Position numbers and translations under genes: made by a program. From positions 1 to 33,538 of the forward strand of contig JAATFW010000010.1 in assembly GCA_015654985.1 (NCBI GenBank): a DNA stretch of 33,538 bases, written 5' to 3'. The notes under the pieces are model-generated. The model was not told the origin of the DNA and did not search any database. It saw only the letters and a list, made by a program, of their open reading frames with translations. The stretch comes from Sphingobacteriales bacterium. GTDB lineage: Bacteria; Bacteroidota; Bacteroidia; Sphingobacteriales; Sphingobacteriaceae. Each line of letters opens with the position of its first letter. Position 1 is the stretch's first letter. Below, piece by piece: positions 33,428 to 33,538 of this stretch.

Positions 33428-33538
33428 AGATAACGACGATATCAGGGAAAGCACTACTGAGATCCTTGAGCTTGCTAACTATCAGGTACTGACAGCAGAT
33501 AATGGCAAAAGCGGTGTTGAACTTGCAGGAAAACATCA
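33399..33538 (+). CDS. Response regulator receiver domain, 3' end cut by window edge
   Basis: Absent from the ORF track because it runs off the window. The frame opens with ATG at 33399 and stays open for 46 codons: MKKPTILIIEDNDDIREST then TEILELANYQVLTADNGKSG. The hydrophobic first strand and the acidic cluster EDNDD are the start of a CheY-like receiver; the phospho-acceptor Asp would lie just beyond the edge. It overlaps the kinase gene by 29 nt, so the two are a co-translated two-component pair. The output domain cannot be seen. Confidence 0.88.
   Translation, partial: MKKPTILIIEDNDDIRESTTEILELANYQVLTADNGKSGVELAGKH

Overview
The window looks like a Bacteroidota chromosome segment, most like Sphingobacteriia/Chitinophagia. 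The evidence is two SusC-type receptors with one SusD partner, a FecR anti-sigma factor with the C-terminal DUF4974-type region, promoters resembling the Bacteroidota -33 TTG / -7 TAnnTTTG form, an almost complete absence of Shine-Dalgarno sequences, and RhaI/RhaEW-type rhamnose catabolism. The genus cannot be determined from the sequence alone. Nearly all genes lie on the minus strand, so transcription runs from high to low coordinates; only a two-component system at the right edge is on the plus strand.

Region 1 (1-14063) is a glycan-uptake locus. An ECF sigma factor and FecR-type anti-sigma factor precede an STN-domain SusC receptor and its SusD lipoprotein. A strong terminator follows susD. 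Next come a secreted oligogalacturonate-lyase-like (PL22-type) beta-propeller protein, a lipoprotein with four fasciclin repeats, and a second SusC-like receptor without an STN domain that runs off the left edge.

Region 2 (14225-23082) is a compact seven-gene operon, rhaT-rhaEW-rhaI-rhaB-lutA-lutB-lutC. Together these import L-rhamnose, isomerise it, phosphorylate it, cleave it to DHAP plus L-lactaldehyde, oxidise the aldehyde to L-lactate, and oxidise lactate to pyruvate. Two spacers carry degenerate 7-nt tandem repeats.

Region 3 (23301-31875) is a copper/silver resistance cluster. It encodes a HYC_CC_PP-type small Cys-rich protein, an HMA-domain protein, a CusA-type RND pump split into two overlapping genes, a TolC-type channel, two consecutive heavy-metal-binding-domain adaptors and a DUF3347 lipoprotein. 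The conserved CusA methionine triad and proton-relay residues are present, distributed across the two halves.

Region 4 (31876-33538) is a divergent intergenic region, a soluble PAS histidine kinase whose PAS domain resembles FixL, and the start of an overlapping response regulator.

The most interesting non-gene signals are: (i) a 21-bp element, GCAGGA-N5-CAGGTTGCAG in transcript orientation, found upstream of three separate minus-strand units (the ECF sigma gene, the PL22 gene and the FAS1-susC unit), always overlapping the -33 TTG with a -7-like box 20-21 nt downstream, plus a more divergent copy with the same geometry upstream of the rhamnose operon; (ii) a near-ideal plus-strand intrinsic terminator between fecR and susC where no plus-strand gene exists, suggesting an antisense RNA against susC; (iii) the split cusA with a perfect internal AAAGGAGG ribosome-binding site. 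Signals (i) and (ii) suggest that the PUL and the rhamnose operon may share control and target a rhamnose/uronate-containing glycan.
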